Positions 43,477 through 51,728 of a DNA stretch of 64,000 bases are shown here, piece by piece; positions within the stretch are counted from its first letter, which is position 1, and every line of letters begins with the position of its first letter. The position numbers and the translations under genes were made by a program. The stretch lies in the NCBI RefSeq assembly GCF_008365295.1, contig NZ_CP043505.1, forward strand, positions 558,001 through 622,000, in the 5' to 3' direction. Below the pieces are notes generated by a model. That model worked only from the letters and a program-made list of their open reading frames with translations. It made no database searches and was not told the DNA's origin. The DNA comes from Agromyces intestinalis (GTDB taxonomy: Bacteria; Actinomycetota; Actinomycetes; Actinomycetales; Microbacteriaceae).

Positions 43477-44310
43477 ATGTCCCGTCGACCGCTCCTCCTC
43501 TTCGCCGTCGCCGCCGCCGCCGCGACGACCCTCGCCTTCACGGGCTGCGCAGCGGGCGGCGGTGACACCGGCTCGGGCGGCGACTTCGTCACCGAGGGCA
43601 AGTTCACCGTCGGCACCGGCGAGCCCGCCTACTTCCCGTGGGTCATCGACGACACGCCCGAGTCCGGCGAGGGCTTCGAGTCGGCGGTCGCGTTCGCGGT
43701 CGCCGAGCAGCTCGGCTTCGCGAAAGACGACGTCGTCTGGGTGCGCACGACGTTCGACCAGGCGATCGCCCCCGGCCCGAAGGACTTCGACATCAACCTG
43801 CAGCAGTTCTCGATCACGCCCGAACGGGCCGAGGCGGTCGACTTCTCGTCGCCGTACTACGAGACCACGCAGGTCGTCATCACCGTCGAAGGCTCGCCCG
43901 CAGCCGGCGCGACGTCCATCGCCGACCTGAAGCCGCTGCTCGTCGGCGCCCAGACCGGCACCACCAGCCTCGACGCGATCGAGGAGTCCATCGCGCCCGA
44001 CCAGGGCGCGCAGGTCTTCAACACGAATGACGACGCGAAGCTGGCGCTGCAGTCGGGCACGGTCGACGCCATCGTGGTCGACCTGCCGACCGCGTTCTAC
44101 CTGACGGGCGCCGAGCTCGACGGCGGCCTCATCATCGGCCAGCTGCCGGCGACGGGTGCCGGCGACGAGTTCGGCCTGGTGCTCGCGAAAGACTCGCCGC
44201 TCACCGAGCGGGTCACCGCCGCGGTCGACGCGCTCCGCGAGGACGGCACGCTCGACGCGCTGGCCGAGCAGTGGCTGGGCGGGGACGACACGGCACCGGT
44301 GCTGCGGTGA
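43477..44310 (+). CDS. Polar amino-acid ABC transporter substrate-binding lipoprotein
   Basis: A 277-aa family-3 solute-binding protein. Lipobox LAFTGCAAG near residues 19-25; the SBP_bac_3 core has FTVGTGEPAYFPWV, AVDFSSPYYETTQVVIT, LVGAQTGTTSLDAIEE and a last helix LAEQWLGGD. The ATG at 43477 follows TCCGGAGG. A permease and an ATPase follow on the same strand, giving a complete importer. The amino acid transported is unknown; glutamine, glutamate or arginine-type relatives are likely. Confidence 0.95.
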   Translation: MSRRPLLLFAVAAAAATTLAFTGCAAGGGDTGSGGDFVTEGKFTVGTGEPAYFPWVIDDTPESGEGFESAVAFAVAEQLGFAKDDVVWVRTTFDQAIAPGPKDFDINLQQFSITPERAEAVDFSSPYYETTQVVITVEGSPAAGATSIADLKPLLVGAQTGTTSLDAIEESIAPDQGAQVFNTNDDAKLALQSGTVDAIVVDLPTAFYLTGAELDGGLIIGQLPATGAGDEFGLVLAKDSPLTERVTAAVDALREDGTLDALAEQWLGGDDTAPVLR

Positions 44311-44416
44311 GTTCGGGCGGTCCCGGCCGGGGCGGCACCGCTCCGGCCGGCGTCGCCGCCGCGACCCGCGGCGTGGCATCGGATGCTCCGCCGCGCGAGT
44401 GCGCGAACATGGGCGC

Positions 44417-45283
44417 GTGACCGCCCCCGCGACCATCCCGGCGACGGGCCCGAGCGACATCGAGCTCGCACGGCGCGCGTACCGGCGCCGGCAGACCGGG
44501 CGATCGGTGCTGGTCAGCGCGGCGAGCACGCTGGTGTTCGCCGTGGTCGTCATCGGGGTGGTGCTGCTCTCGCCCGGCTGGAGCCGCGTGCAGCAGACCT
44601 TCTTCGACTGGGACGTCGCGGTGGCCTCGTTCCCGCGCATCATCGCGGGGCTGTGGCTGAACCTCCAGGTGCTCGTGTTCTCCGCGATCGGCGTCGCCGT
44701 CGTCGGCCTGCTGCTTGCGACGCTGCGCACGCTGCGCGGGCCGGTGTTCTTCCCGCTGCGCGCGCTGGCGGCCGGCTACACCGACCTGTTCCGCGGGGTT
44801 CCGCTGATCATCATGCTGTACCTGATCGGCTTCGGCGTACCCGCACTCGACTTCTTCCCCCGAGTGCCCCTCGCGGTGTGGGGCACGGTGGCGATCGTCA
44901 TCGTGTACTCCGCGTACGTGTCCGAGGTGCTGCGGGCCGGTTTCGAGGCGGTGCATCCGTCGCAGCGGCTCGCCGCACGCGCCCTCGGCCTCACGCACGG
45001 GCAGACCATGCGGCGCATCGTCGTGCCGCAGGGGCTGCGCAAGGTGACGCCGGCGCTCATGAACGACTTCGTCGCCATGCAGAAGGACGTCGGGCTCATC
45101 TCGGTGCTCGGCGCGGTCGACGCGGTGCGCGGAGCCCAGATCGAGGTCGCCCACTTCTTCAACTACACGCCCTACGTCGTGGCGGGCCTGCTGTTCGTAC
45201 TGCTCGCGTGGCCGACGATCCGCGTGACCGATTGGCTGACCGCGCGCATGCGCGACCGCGAGCAGGTCGGGAGCCTCGTGTGA
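44417..45283 (+). CDS. Polar amino-acid ABC transporter permease
   Basis: HisM/GlnP-type permease of 288 aa with a long N-terminus, then about five helices. The coupling motif EVLRAGFEAVHPSQRLAARALGLTHGQTMRRIVVPQGL is the conserved EAA loop. DLFRGVPLIIMLYLIGFG is typical of the family. GTG at 44417 is chosen because the mature family N-terminus begins shortly after and no closer start is seen; a ribosome site is not obvious. A 106-bp gap separates it from the binding-protein gene. Confidence 0.93.
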   Translation: MTAPATIPATGPSDIELARRAYRRRQTGRSVLVSAASTLVFAVVVIGVVLLSPGWSRVQQTFFDWDVAVASFPRIIAGLWLNLQVLVFSAIGVAVVGLLLATLRTLRGPVFFPLRALAAGYTDLFRGVPLIIMLYLIGFGVPALDFFPRVPLAVWGTVAIVIVYSAYVSEVLRAGFEAVHPSQRLAARALGLTHGQTMRRIVVPQGLRKVTPALMNDFVAMQKDVGLISVLGAVDAVRGAQIEVAHFFNYTPYVVAGLLFVLLAWPTIRVTDWLTARMRDREQVGSLV

Positions 45284-46029
45284 TCGCCTCGACCGAGACG
45301 GTGCTCCACCTCACCGGCATCCGCAAGTCGTTCGGCGACTCCGAGGTGCTGCGCGGCATCGACCTCGAGGTCGCCGCCCACGAGGTCGTCGCCCTCATCG
45401 GCGCGTCGGGCTCGGGCAAGTCGACGCTGCTGCGCACCGTGAACCTGCTCGAGCGCATCGACGACGGCGTGATCCGGCTGCGCGGCGAAGACATCAGCGA
45501 CCCACGCGTGAACGCCGACCGGGTGCGCGCCCGCATCGGCGCAGTGTTCCAGCACTACAACCTGTTCCCGCACCTGTCGGTGCTCGACAACGTGACGCTC
45601 GCGGCACGGCTGGTGCACCGGATGCCTCGCGCCGACGCCGAGCAGCGCGGGCGCGACCTGCTCGCCTCGATCGGGCTGGCCGATTTCGCCGGCGCGTATC
45701 CCGACCGGCTCTCGGGCGGGCAGCAGCAGCGGGTCGCGATCGTGCGCGCCATCATGACGGGGCCCGAGCTGCTGCTGCTCGACGAGGTGACCAGCGCACT
45801 CGACCCCGAGCTGGTCGGCGAGGTGCTCGCGCTCGTGCGGTCGCTCGCCGACGGCGGGACCACGATCCTGATGGCCACCCACGAGATGGCGTTCGCGCGC
45901 GACGTGGCCGACCGCGTCGTGTTCCTCGACGGCGGCCGGATCGCCGAGCAGGGGCCGGCGCACGAGGTCTTCACCACCCCGCGCGAGGCGCGCACGCGCG
46001 AGTTCCTCGCGCGCATGCTGCACGGCTGA
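45280..46029 (+). CDS. Polar amino-acid ABC transporter ATP-binding protein
   Basis: ATPase of 249 aa (GlnQ/HisP type). Walker A GASGSGKSTLLRTVN near residue 38, Q-loop FQHYNLFPHLSVLDNV, signature LSGGQQQRVAIVRAI, Walker B LLLLDEVTSALDPELVGEV and switch MATHEM. The GTG at 45280 overlaps the permease stop by 4 nt. The Walker B uses DEVTSALD instead of DEPTSALD, a common variant in this group. Confidence 0.96.
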   Translation: MIASTETVLHLTGIRKSFGDSEVLRGIDLEVAAHEVVALIGASGSGKSTLLRTVNLLERIDDGVIRLRGEDISDPRVNADRVRARIGAVFQHYNLFPHLSVLDNVTLAARLVHRMPRADAEQRGRDLLASIGLADFAGAYPDRLSGGQQQRVAIVRAIMTGPELLLLDEVTSALDPELVGEVLALVRSLADGGTTILMATHEMAFARDVADRVVFLDGGRIAEQGPAHEVFTTPREARTREFLARMLHG

Positions 46030-46032
46030 GGT

Positions 46033-46887
46033 TCAGTGCCGGCGCGCCAGCCCGCCGATCACGGCGGGCACCGCCTCGGCGACGTCCATCGCGGTCACCG
46101 GGCCGCCCTCGACCGCCTCGCTCGCGCGCCGGCCTGCCTCGGCGTGCACCCACGCCGCGGTCGCGGCGATCTTCGCGAGCGCGGTGTGGTGGTGCGCGAA
46201 CCGGGCGTGGTTCGTCGCGGCGAGCGCACCGAGGATGCCGCCGAGCACGTCGCCCGTGCCGGCGGTGGCGAGCCGGTGGGTCGCGGCGGTCACGGTGAAC
46301 CGGTCGCCCTCGGGGTCGCAGATCCGGGTGACCGCGCCTTTCAGCAGCACCGCGGTGCCGAGTTCACGAGCCGCACGCACGGCCCACCCGGCGGGGTCGG
46401 CTCGCACCTCCTCGACCGAGGTGCGCAGGTCGCGCGAGGCGAGCAGGTTCGCCAGTTCGCGCGCGTGCGGTGTCACGATCGTGGGGCCGGTGTGGCTGCC
46501 GACGAGGTCGAGGGCTCCGGCGTCGAGCACGATCGGCACGCCCGAGGCGAGCGCGTGCTGCAGTTCGCCCGCGAGCACGAACGAGCGGCGCGTGGCATCC
46601 ATGCCGCTGCCCAGCAGCCAGGCCTGCACCCGGCCGGCGACGCGCACCGTCTCAGGCCGGCGCAGCAGCACCGCTGCGGCGACCCGGCGCGGACCGATGT
46701 ACCGCACCATGCCGGCGCCGGCACGCGATGCCGCTTCGACGCCGAGTACCGCCGCACCCGGGTAGTCGAGCGACCCGGTGATCACCCCGAGCACGCCCCG
46801 TGCGTACTTGTCGTCGTCGGGCCCCGGCTCGACGATCCACTCGGCCGCATCCGCGGCCGTCCATTCCCGCCAGCCGTTCGGCTCCAT
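46033..46887 (-). CDS. nnrD: ADP-dependent (S)-NAD(P)H-hydrate dehydratase
   Basis: Repairs hydrated NAD(P)H. Ribokinase-like fold of 284 aa containing KYARGVLGVITGS, GAGMVRYIGP, GVPIVLDAGALDLV, VTPHARELANLL and the nucleotide-binding LATAGTGDVLGGILGALAA. Only the dehydratase domain is present; the YjeF N-terminal epimerase domain often fused to it is absent. The ATG at 46887 lies 6 nt after TATCGT, so it is probably leaderless, and it is divergent from the HAD gene. Confidence 0.92.
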   Translation of the reverse strand: MEPNGWREWTAADAAEWIVEPGPDDDKYARGVLGVITGSLDYPGAAVLGVEAASRAGAGMVRYIGPRRVAAAVLLRRPETVRVAGRVQAWLLGSGMDATRRSFVLAGELQHALASGVPIVLDAGALDLVGSHTGPTIVTPHARELANLLASRDLRTSVEEVRADPAGWAVRAARELGTAVLLKGAVTRICDPEGDRFTVTAATHRLATAGTGDVLGGILGALAATNHARFAHHHTALAKIAATAAWVHAEAGRRASEAVEGGPVTAMDVAEAVPAVIGGLARRH

Positions 46888-46893
46888 GCTCCA

Positions 46894-46903
46894 ACGATAG
46901 GTT
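46894..46903. promoter_or_regulatory. Overlapping divergent -10 elements of nnrD and the HAD gene
   Basis: TATCGT on the minus strand (46894-46899) ends 6 nt before the nnrD ATG; TAGGTT on the plus strand (46898-46903) ends 7 nt before the HAD ATG. The two elements share two bases, so the two promoters probably compete. Confidence 0.45.
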
Positions 46904-46910
46904 GGAAGGC

Positions 46911-47546
46911 ATGCCCCGGCCACACCTCGCACCCATCTCGTTGAGCCCGCGCGTCGTCGTGTTCGATTACGGCGAGGTGATCTCGCGCGAACCTTCCGAC
47001 GACGACCGCGCCGCGCTGGTCGAGCGCGCCGGCGCCGAGGCCGAGCCGTTCTGGTCGGCGTACTGGGCGCACCGCGAGGGCCTCGACCAGGGCACGCTGT
47101 CGATCGCCGACTACTGGTCGACGGTCGGTCGCGACCTCGGCCTCGAGTACTCGCCGATCGACGTGCACGAGCTGTGGTCGATCGACCACCGCAGTTGGCT
47201 CAGCGTCGACCCGGGCACGCTCGAGGTACTGCACGCCTTGCGCGCGGGCGGCACCCGGCTCGGCCTGCTCTCGAACGCCGGTGCCGACTTCGCCGGCTGG
47301 CTGCGATTCGGGTCGTTCGCACCGCTGTTCGACCGGGTCTTCATCAGCGGCGAGCTCGGCCTCGTCAAGCCCGGCCGCGAGATCTACGAGCACGTCATCG
47401 ACGAGCTCGGCATCGAGGCATCCGACCTGGTCTTCATCGACAACAAGGCCGAGAACGTCGAGGGGGCGAAGGCCGTCGGCGGCGACGGCCACGTCTTCAC
47501 CGACGCGGCCGGCCTCGAGGCCTGGCTTCGCGAGGTCGCCTCGTGA
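46911..47546 (+). CDS. HAD-superfamily hydrolase (YihX-like)
   Basis: Phosphatase-like protein of 211 aa. Motif I is VVFDYGEVI, where the second position usually filled by Asp is Gly, as in the YihX type; motif II LLSNAG; motif III KPGREIYEHV; motif IV VFIDNKAENVEGAK. Substrates of relatives are sugar phosphates. The ATG at 46911 has GGAAGG just before it and TAGGTT 7 nt upstream. The gene overlaps the next by 4 nt (GTGA). Confidence 0.9.
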   Translation: MPRPHLAPISLSPRVVVFDYGEVISREPSDDDRAALVERAGAEAEPFWSAYWAHREGLDQGTLSIADYWSTVGRDLGLEYSPIDVHELWSIDHRSWLSVDPGTLEVLHALRAGGTRLGLLSNAGADFAGWLRFGSFAPLFDRVFISGELGLVKPGREIYEHVIDELGIEASDLVFIDNKAENVEGAKAVGGDGHVFTDAAGLEAWLREVAS

Positions 47547-48694
47547 GCGCGCTCGCCCAGGCCAACGCGACGGATGCCTCGGCGCGCGCCGAGGCATCCG
47601 CGCCCGCGCTGTTCCGCCCGCTCGCGATCCGCGACCTCGAGATCCGCAACCGGGTCTGGGTGCCGCCGCTCTGCCAGTACTCGGTGACCGCGCGCGACGG
47701 CGTGCCGACCGACTGGCACCTCGTGCACCTCGGGTCGTTCGCCGCGGGCGGCGCGGGCCTCGTGATCGCCGAGGCGACGGCGGTGAACCCGGTCGGGCGC
47801 ATCTCCGACCACGACACGGGCATCTGGAACGACGAGCAGGTCGCGGCGTGGCGGCGCATCACCCGGTTCATCCGGTCGCAGGGGGCTGCGTCGGGCATCC
47901 AGCTCGCGCACGCCGGGCGCAAGGCGTCGGTGTGGCCCGAGCCGATGCGCCGGCCCGGGTCGCAGCCGCTCGATGAGGGCGGCTGGCAGACGGTGTCCGC
48001 GTCGCCCACCGCGTTCGAGGGGTACCGCGAGCCCGTCGCACTCGACGAGGCGGGCATCCGCGCGGTGATCGAGGACTTCCGGCGGGCGGCGCGCCACGCC
48101 GTCGAGGCGCAGTTCGACCTGGTCGAGGTGCACGCCGCGCACGGCTATCTCGTGCACCAGTTCCTCTCGCCGCTGTCGAACCGCCGCGACGACGCGTGGG
48201 GCGGCGACCTCGGCGGGCGGGCACGGCTGCTGCTCGAGATCGTGCGCGCGGTGCGTGCCGAGATCGGCGAGCGGATGCCGCTGTTCGTGCGGTTCTCGGC
48301 GACCGACTGGGTCGACGGCGGCTGGGACGAAGCCCAGACGGCCACGGTCGCCCGGTGGGCTCACGAGGCCGGCGCCGATTTCTTCGACATCTCGACCGGC
48401 GGACTCGTCGCCGACGCGCGCATCACGACCGGCCCCGGGTACCAGGTGCCGCACGCCGAGCGGGTACGCGAGTCGGGTGGCGTGGCGGTCTCGGCAGTCG
48501 GCCGCATCACGTCGCCGGCGCACGCCGACGAACTCGTCGCCTCGGGCCGGGTCGACGCGGTGATGTTCGGCAAGGCGATGATGCGCGACCCGCACTTCGC
48601 GATGCGCGCCGCGCACGAGCTCGGCGCCGACACGTCGATGTGGCCGGCGCAGTACCTGCGCGCCCGGCCCCAGTACAACGACGGGGAGTGGTAG
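47543..48694 (+). CDS. namA: NADPH-dependent Old Yellow Enzyme (NamA/YqjM-like)
   Basis: FMN-dependent ene-reductase of 383 aa. The core begins LFRPLAIRDLEIRNRVWVPP; active-site features are CQYS (redox-tuning Cys), HAGRKASVW, VHAAHGYLVHQFLSPLSNRR and YLRARPQYND at the C-terminus. Before the core there are about 20 extra residues, TDASARAEASAPA, encoded by a perfect palindrome, so this N-terminus is probably a late insertion. The GTG at 47543 overlaps the HAD stop. Substrates are likely enones or nitro compounds. Confidence 0.92.
   Translation: MSALAQANATDASARAEASAPALFRPLAIRDLEIRNRVWVPPLCQYSVTARDGVPTDWHLVHLGSFAAGGAGLVIAEATAVNPVGRISDHDTGIWNDEQVAAWRRITRFIRSQGAASGIQLAHAGRKASVWPEPMRRPGSQPLDEGGWQTVSASPTAFEGYREPVALDEAGIRAVIEDFRRAARHAVEAQFDLVEVHAAHGYLVHQFLSPLSNRRDDAWGGDLGGRARLLLEIVRAVRAEIGERMPLFVRFSATDWVDGGWDEAQTATVARWAHEAGADFFDISTGGLVADARITTGPGYQVPHAERVRESGGVAVSAVGRITSPAHADELVASGRVDAVMFGKAMMRDPHFAMRAAHELGADTSMWPAQYLRARPQYNDGEW
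47571..47600. repeat. 30-bp palindrome of the CGGATGCC family inside the 5' end of namA
   Basis: Arms CGGATGCCTCGGCG and CGCCGAGGCATCCG are perfectly complementary around a 2-bp centre. It lies 28 bp after the start codon and is in frame, coding for Thr-Asp-Ala-Ser-Ala-Arg-Ala-Glu-Ala-Ser. The preceding AACGCGA is shared with the hairpin after metY. Confidence 0.8.
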
Positions 48695-48706
48695 CCGACC
48701 GGAAGA

Positions 48707-49141
48707 TCACCCCGTCCCGGCCGACGACGACCGCAGCTTCATCGCGAGTTCGCGCATCTGCGGCGAGACCTCGCCGAGCGCGATGATATTGCCCTCGCTG
48801 TCGCTGAACCACGCGGTGCGCTCCTCGCCGGTGTCGGCGACGCCGTCGACGGTCGTCACGCCGGGCAGGTCGTAGTCGTGGAACACGACGCCGTGGGTCC
48901 GCAGTGCGGTCATGTCGCGGTCGAGGTCGTCGGTCATGAGGTTGAGCGCGGTGTTCTGCGCGGTGCCGGCGTAGTCGGTGCGGTACACGAGGACGACGGT
49001 GCCGCCGATGTCGTAGAAGGCGATCTCGCCCTCGTCCTCCGACCACACGGGGTCGCGGCCGAGCACGTCGTGCCACCACTTCTTCGCGCGATCGAGGTCG
49101 GCCGCGGGAAGCACCGCCATCGCCATGAGCTTCTCGAACAT
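48707..49141 (-). CDS. Glyoxalase/VOC-family protein
   Basis: Vicinal-oxygen-chelate fold protein of 144 aa: two beta-alpha-beta-beta-beta modules, starting FEKLMAMAVLPAADLDRAKKWWHDVLG and ending GNIIALGEV. Metal ligands cannot be assigned with confidence. The ATG at 49141 is preferred (GAGGA upstream); the upstream frame extends further. It is convergent with namA, with only 12 bp between the stops. Substrate unknown; resistance and degradation proteins both occur in the family. Confidence 0.85.
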   Translation of the reverse strand: MFEKLMAMAVLPAADLDRAKKWWHDVLGRDPVWSEDEGEIAFYDIGGTVVLVYRTDYAGTAQNTALNLMTDDLDRDMTALRTHGVVFHDYDLPGVTTVDGVADTGEERTAWFSDSEGNIIALGEVSPQMRELAMKLRSSSAGTG

Positions 49142-49218
49142 GATGATTCCTCGCTTCTTGGGTCGGCGGGAGTCTACGCCCGAGCCGTTCACGGGATTCG
49201 CAGCGGCGGACGGACGGC

Positions 49219-50256
49219 TCACCCGCGCCGTGTCGCGTCCTGCACCTCGCCGACGAGCTCCTCGATGATGTCCTCCAGGAAGATCACCCCGGTCGTCTCA
49301 CCGGCTTCGTCGAACGCCCGCGCGACGTGCGTGCCGAGCCGGCGCAGCGTCGCGAGCGCGTCCTCGAGATCGGTGCCGTCGAAGATCGAGACCAGCCGCC
49401 GCACCCGCTTGGCCGGGATCGGATCGTCGAACTCGTCGTCGTCGAGATCGATCACGTCCTTCAGGTGCACGTAGCCGTGCGGCTCGCCGTCGGCGTCGAG
49501 CAGCACGTACCGGCTGAAGCCGTGCCGCGCGACCGCCCGTTCGACATCGGCCGGCGTCGCATCGGGCGGCAAGCTGATGAGCCCCGACGCCGGCACCGCG
49601 ACATCCCGCACGCACTTCGAGGTGAACTCGAACGCGGCCGTGAGCGTACCGCTCGCGTCCTCGAGCACGCCCTCGCGACGCGACTGGTCGACGATGGTCT
49701 GCACCTCCTCGAGGGTGAACGTCGAGTTGGCCTCGCTCTTCGGCTCGACCCGGAACAGCCGCAGCACGCCGTTCGCGGTCGCGTTCAGCGCCACGATCAC
49801 CGGTCGGAACACGCGGGCGAGGAACACCAGCGGCGGCGCGAGCAGCAGCACCGCCCGGTCGGGCACCGAGAACGAGAGGTTCTTGGGCACCATCTCGCCG
49901 AACACGACGTGCAGGTACGAGACCAGCACGAGGGTGATGACGAACGCGATCGTGCCGACCGCCTCCTCCGACCAGCCGGTGAGGTGCAGCGGCGCCTCGA
50001 GCAGGTGGTGGATCGCCGGCTCGGACACGTTCAGGATGAGCAGCGAGCAGATCGTGATGCCGAGCTGGCTCATCGCGAGCATGAGCGTCGCGTGCTCCAT
50101 CGCCCACAACGCGGTCTTGGCACTGCGCCGACCCTGCTCGGCGAGCGGCTCGATCTGACTGCGGCGCGCCGAGATCACCGCGAACTCGGCGCCCACGAAG
50201 AACGCGTTGCCGATCAGCAGCACGACGAGCCACGCGAGGCCTGCCCAGTCGCTCAT
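49219..50256 (-). CDS. CNNM/CorC-type membrane protein (hemolysin-III-like, CBS pair), second copy
   Basis: A 345-aa protein: a DUF21 (CNNM) membrane domain with three or four helices at about 1-170 (LLIGNAFFVGAEFAVISARRSQIE, SQLGITICSLLILNVSEPA, FGEMVPKNLS) and a cytoplasmic CBS pair (about 205-335). Family members are linked to magnesium or cobalt export. It lacks the C-terminal CorC_HlyC domain seen in its neighbour. The ATG at 50256 overlaps the stop of the neighbour by 4 nt, so they are coupled and may form a heteromer. Confidence 0.9.
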   Translation of the reverse strand: MSDWAGLAWLVVLLIGNAFFVGAEFAVISARRSQIEPLAEQGRRSAKTALWAMEHATLMLAMSQLGITICSLLILNVSEPAIHHLLEAPLHLTGWSEEAVGTIAFVITLVLVSYLHVVFGEMVPKNLSFSVPDRAVLLLAPPLVFLARVFRPVIVALNATANGVLRLFRVEPKSEANSTFTLEEVQTIVDQSRREGVLEDASGTLTAAFEFTSKCVRDVAVPASGLISLPPDATPADVERAVARHGFSRYVLLDADGEPHGYVHLKDVIDLDDDEFDDPIPAKRVRRLVSIFDGTDLEDALATLRRLGTHVARAFDEAGETTGVIFLEDIIEELVGEVQDATRRG

Positions 50257-51593
50257 CGCCGGCCCTCCTCGTGCACGTCGTCGACGCGGTCGGCGACCGG
50301 CTCGGCGGTGGGCTCGAACCGCAGGCGGTCGATCCGCCGGCCGTCGAGCCGCTGCACGCGCAGCGTGCCCTGCTCGATCGAGACCTCGTCGCCGACCGCC
50401 GGCAGCGCGCCCAGCTCGGCCATCACGAAGCCGGCGACGGTCTCGTAGTCGCCGTTCTCGGGCACCCGGATGCCGGTGCGTTCGAGCAGCTCGTCGGGTC
50501 GCAGGATGCCGGGGAAGCTCACGACGTCGCCGTGGCGCACGATGCCGGCCCGCGTGCGGTCGTGCTCGTCGGCGACCTCGCCGACGAGCTCTTCGACCAA
50601 GTCCTCGAGGGTCGCGACGCCGGCCGTGCCGCCGTACTCGTCGACGACGACCGCCATCTGGAACCCGCGGCCGCGCAGTTCGCCGAGCAGGGTGTCGAGC
50701 TTCATCGTCTCGGGCACGCGCAGCGCCTCGGACTGCAGCGCCGAGGTCGGCACGTCGCCGCGCCGTTCGCGCGGCACCGCGACCGCCTGCTTCACGTGCA
50801 CGATGCCGACGACGTCGTCGAGGTTCTCGTCGTAGACCGGGAACCGCGAGTACCCCGTCTTCCTGGCGAGCTCGAGCACCGCGCCCGCCGGCTCCTGCCG
50901 CTGCAGCGCGGCGAGCCGCGGGCGGGGCGTCATCACGTCGCCCGCGTCGTGCTCGCTGAACCGGAGGGTGCGCCCGAGCAGCGTCGCCGTGTCCTCTTCG
51001 AGCAGGCCGGCACTGGCCGAGCGGCGCACGAGCGAGGAGAGTTCCTCGGCGCTGCGGGCACCTGACAGCTCCTCCTTCGGCTCGATGCCGAACGCGCGCA
51101 GGATCCCGTTCGCGCTGCCGTTCAGCACGGCGACCGCGGGGCGGAACACCCACGAGAACGCGGTCTGGAAGGGCATGACCGCCTTGGCGGTGGCCAGCGG
51201 AAGCGCGAGGGCGAAATTCTTCGGCACCAGCTCGCCGAGCACCATCGACAACAGCGTCGCGACCACCACCGCGGTGGTCGCACCGATGGGGCGCACGAGG
51301 GCGTCGGGTACGCCGGCGGCGGAGAGCGACGGCGCCAGCAACGACGAGATCGCCGGCTCCATCGTGTAGCCGGTGAGCAGGGTCGTGAGCGTGATGCCCA
51401 GCTGCGCGCTCGAGAGATGGGTCGAGGTGATCTTCAGCGCGGCGATGGTCATGCCGAGACGGGTCTCGCCGCGGTCGCGACGGGCCTCGAGGTCAGCACG
51501 ATCGAGGTTCACCAGCGCGAACTCGCTGGCGACGAACAAGCCCGTGCCGATGGTCAGCAGGAGGCCGATGACGAGCAGGATCCACTCAGACAT
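50253..51593 (-). CDS. CNNM/CorC-type membrane protein with CBS pair and C-terminal CorC_HlyC domain
   Basis: A 446-aa protein. The DUF21 membrane domain at about 1-185 contains GTGLFVASEFALVNLDRADLE, SSAQLGITLTTLLTGYTMEPA and LGELVPKNFALALP; a CBS pair follows at about 200-335 (GDVMTPRPRLAAL, GYSRFPVYDENLDDVVGIVHVK, FQMAVVVDEYGGTAGVATLEDLVEELVGEV), then a CorC_HlyC domain. Candidate Mg/Co homeostasis. ATG at 51593 with GGGAGG upstream; a GTG two codons earlier is possible but too close to the site. It is the first gene of the pair. Confidence 0.92.
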   Translation of the reverse strand: MSEWILLVIGLLLTIGTGLFVASEFALVNLDRADLEARRDRGETRLGMTIAALKITSTHLSSAQLGITLTTLLTGYTMEPAISSLLAPSLSAAGVPDALVRPIGATTAVVVATLLSMVLGELVPKNFALALPLATAKAVMPFQTAFSWVFRPAVAVLNGSANGILRAFGIEPKEELSGARSAEELSSLVRRSASAGLLEEDTATLLGRTLRFSEHDAGDVMTPRPRLAALQRQEPAGAVLELARKTGYSRFPVYDENLDDVVGIVHVKQAVAVPRERRGDVPTSALQSEALRVPETMKLDTLLGELRGRGFQMAVVVDEYGGTAGVATLEDLVEELVGEVADEHDRTRAGIVRHGDVVSFPGILRPDELLERTGIRVPENGDYETVAGFVMAELGALPAVGDEVSIEQGTLRVQRLDGRRIDRLRFEPTAEPVADRVDDVHEEGRR

Positions 51594-51728
51594 CCGCACC
51601 TCCCCGATCGGTCACGGGCGAGGGTCTGTGGGAGGCCGGATTCGCAGAGGGAGGATCGTCCATGGTCGGCTCAGTATATCGACGCAGCCCGGGCGATTCC
51701 CGCCCTCAGCGGCGCGGGATCGGGGCCT

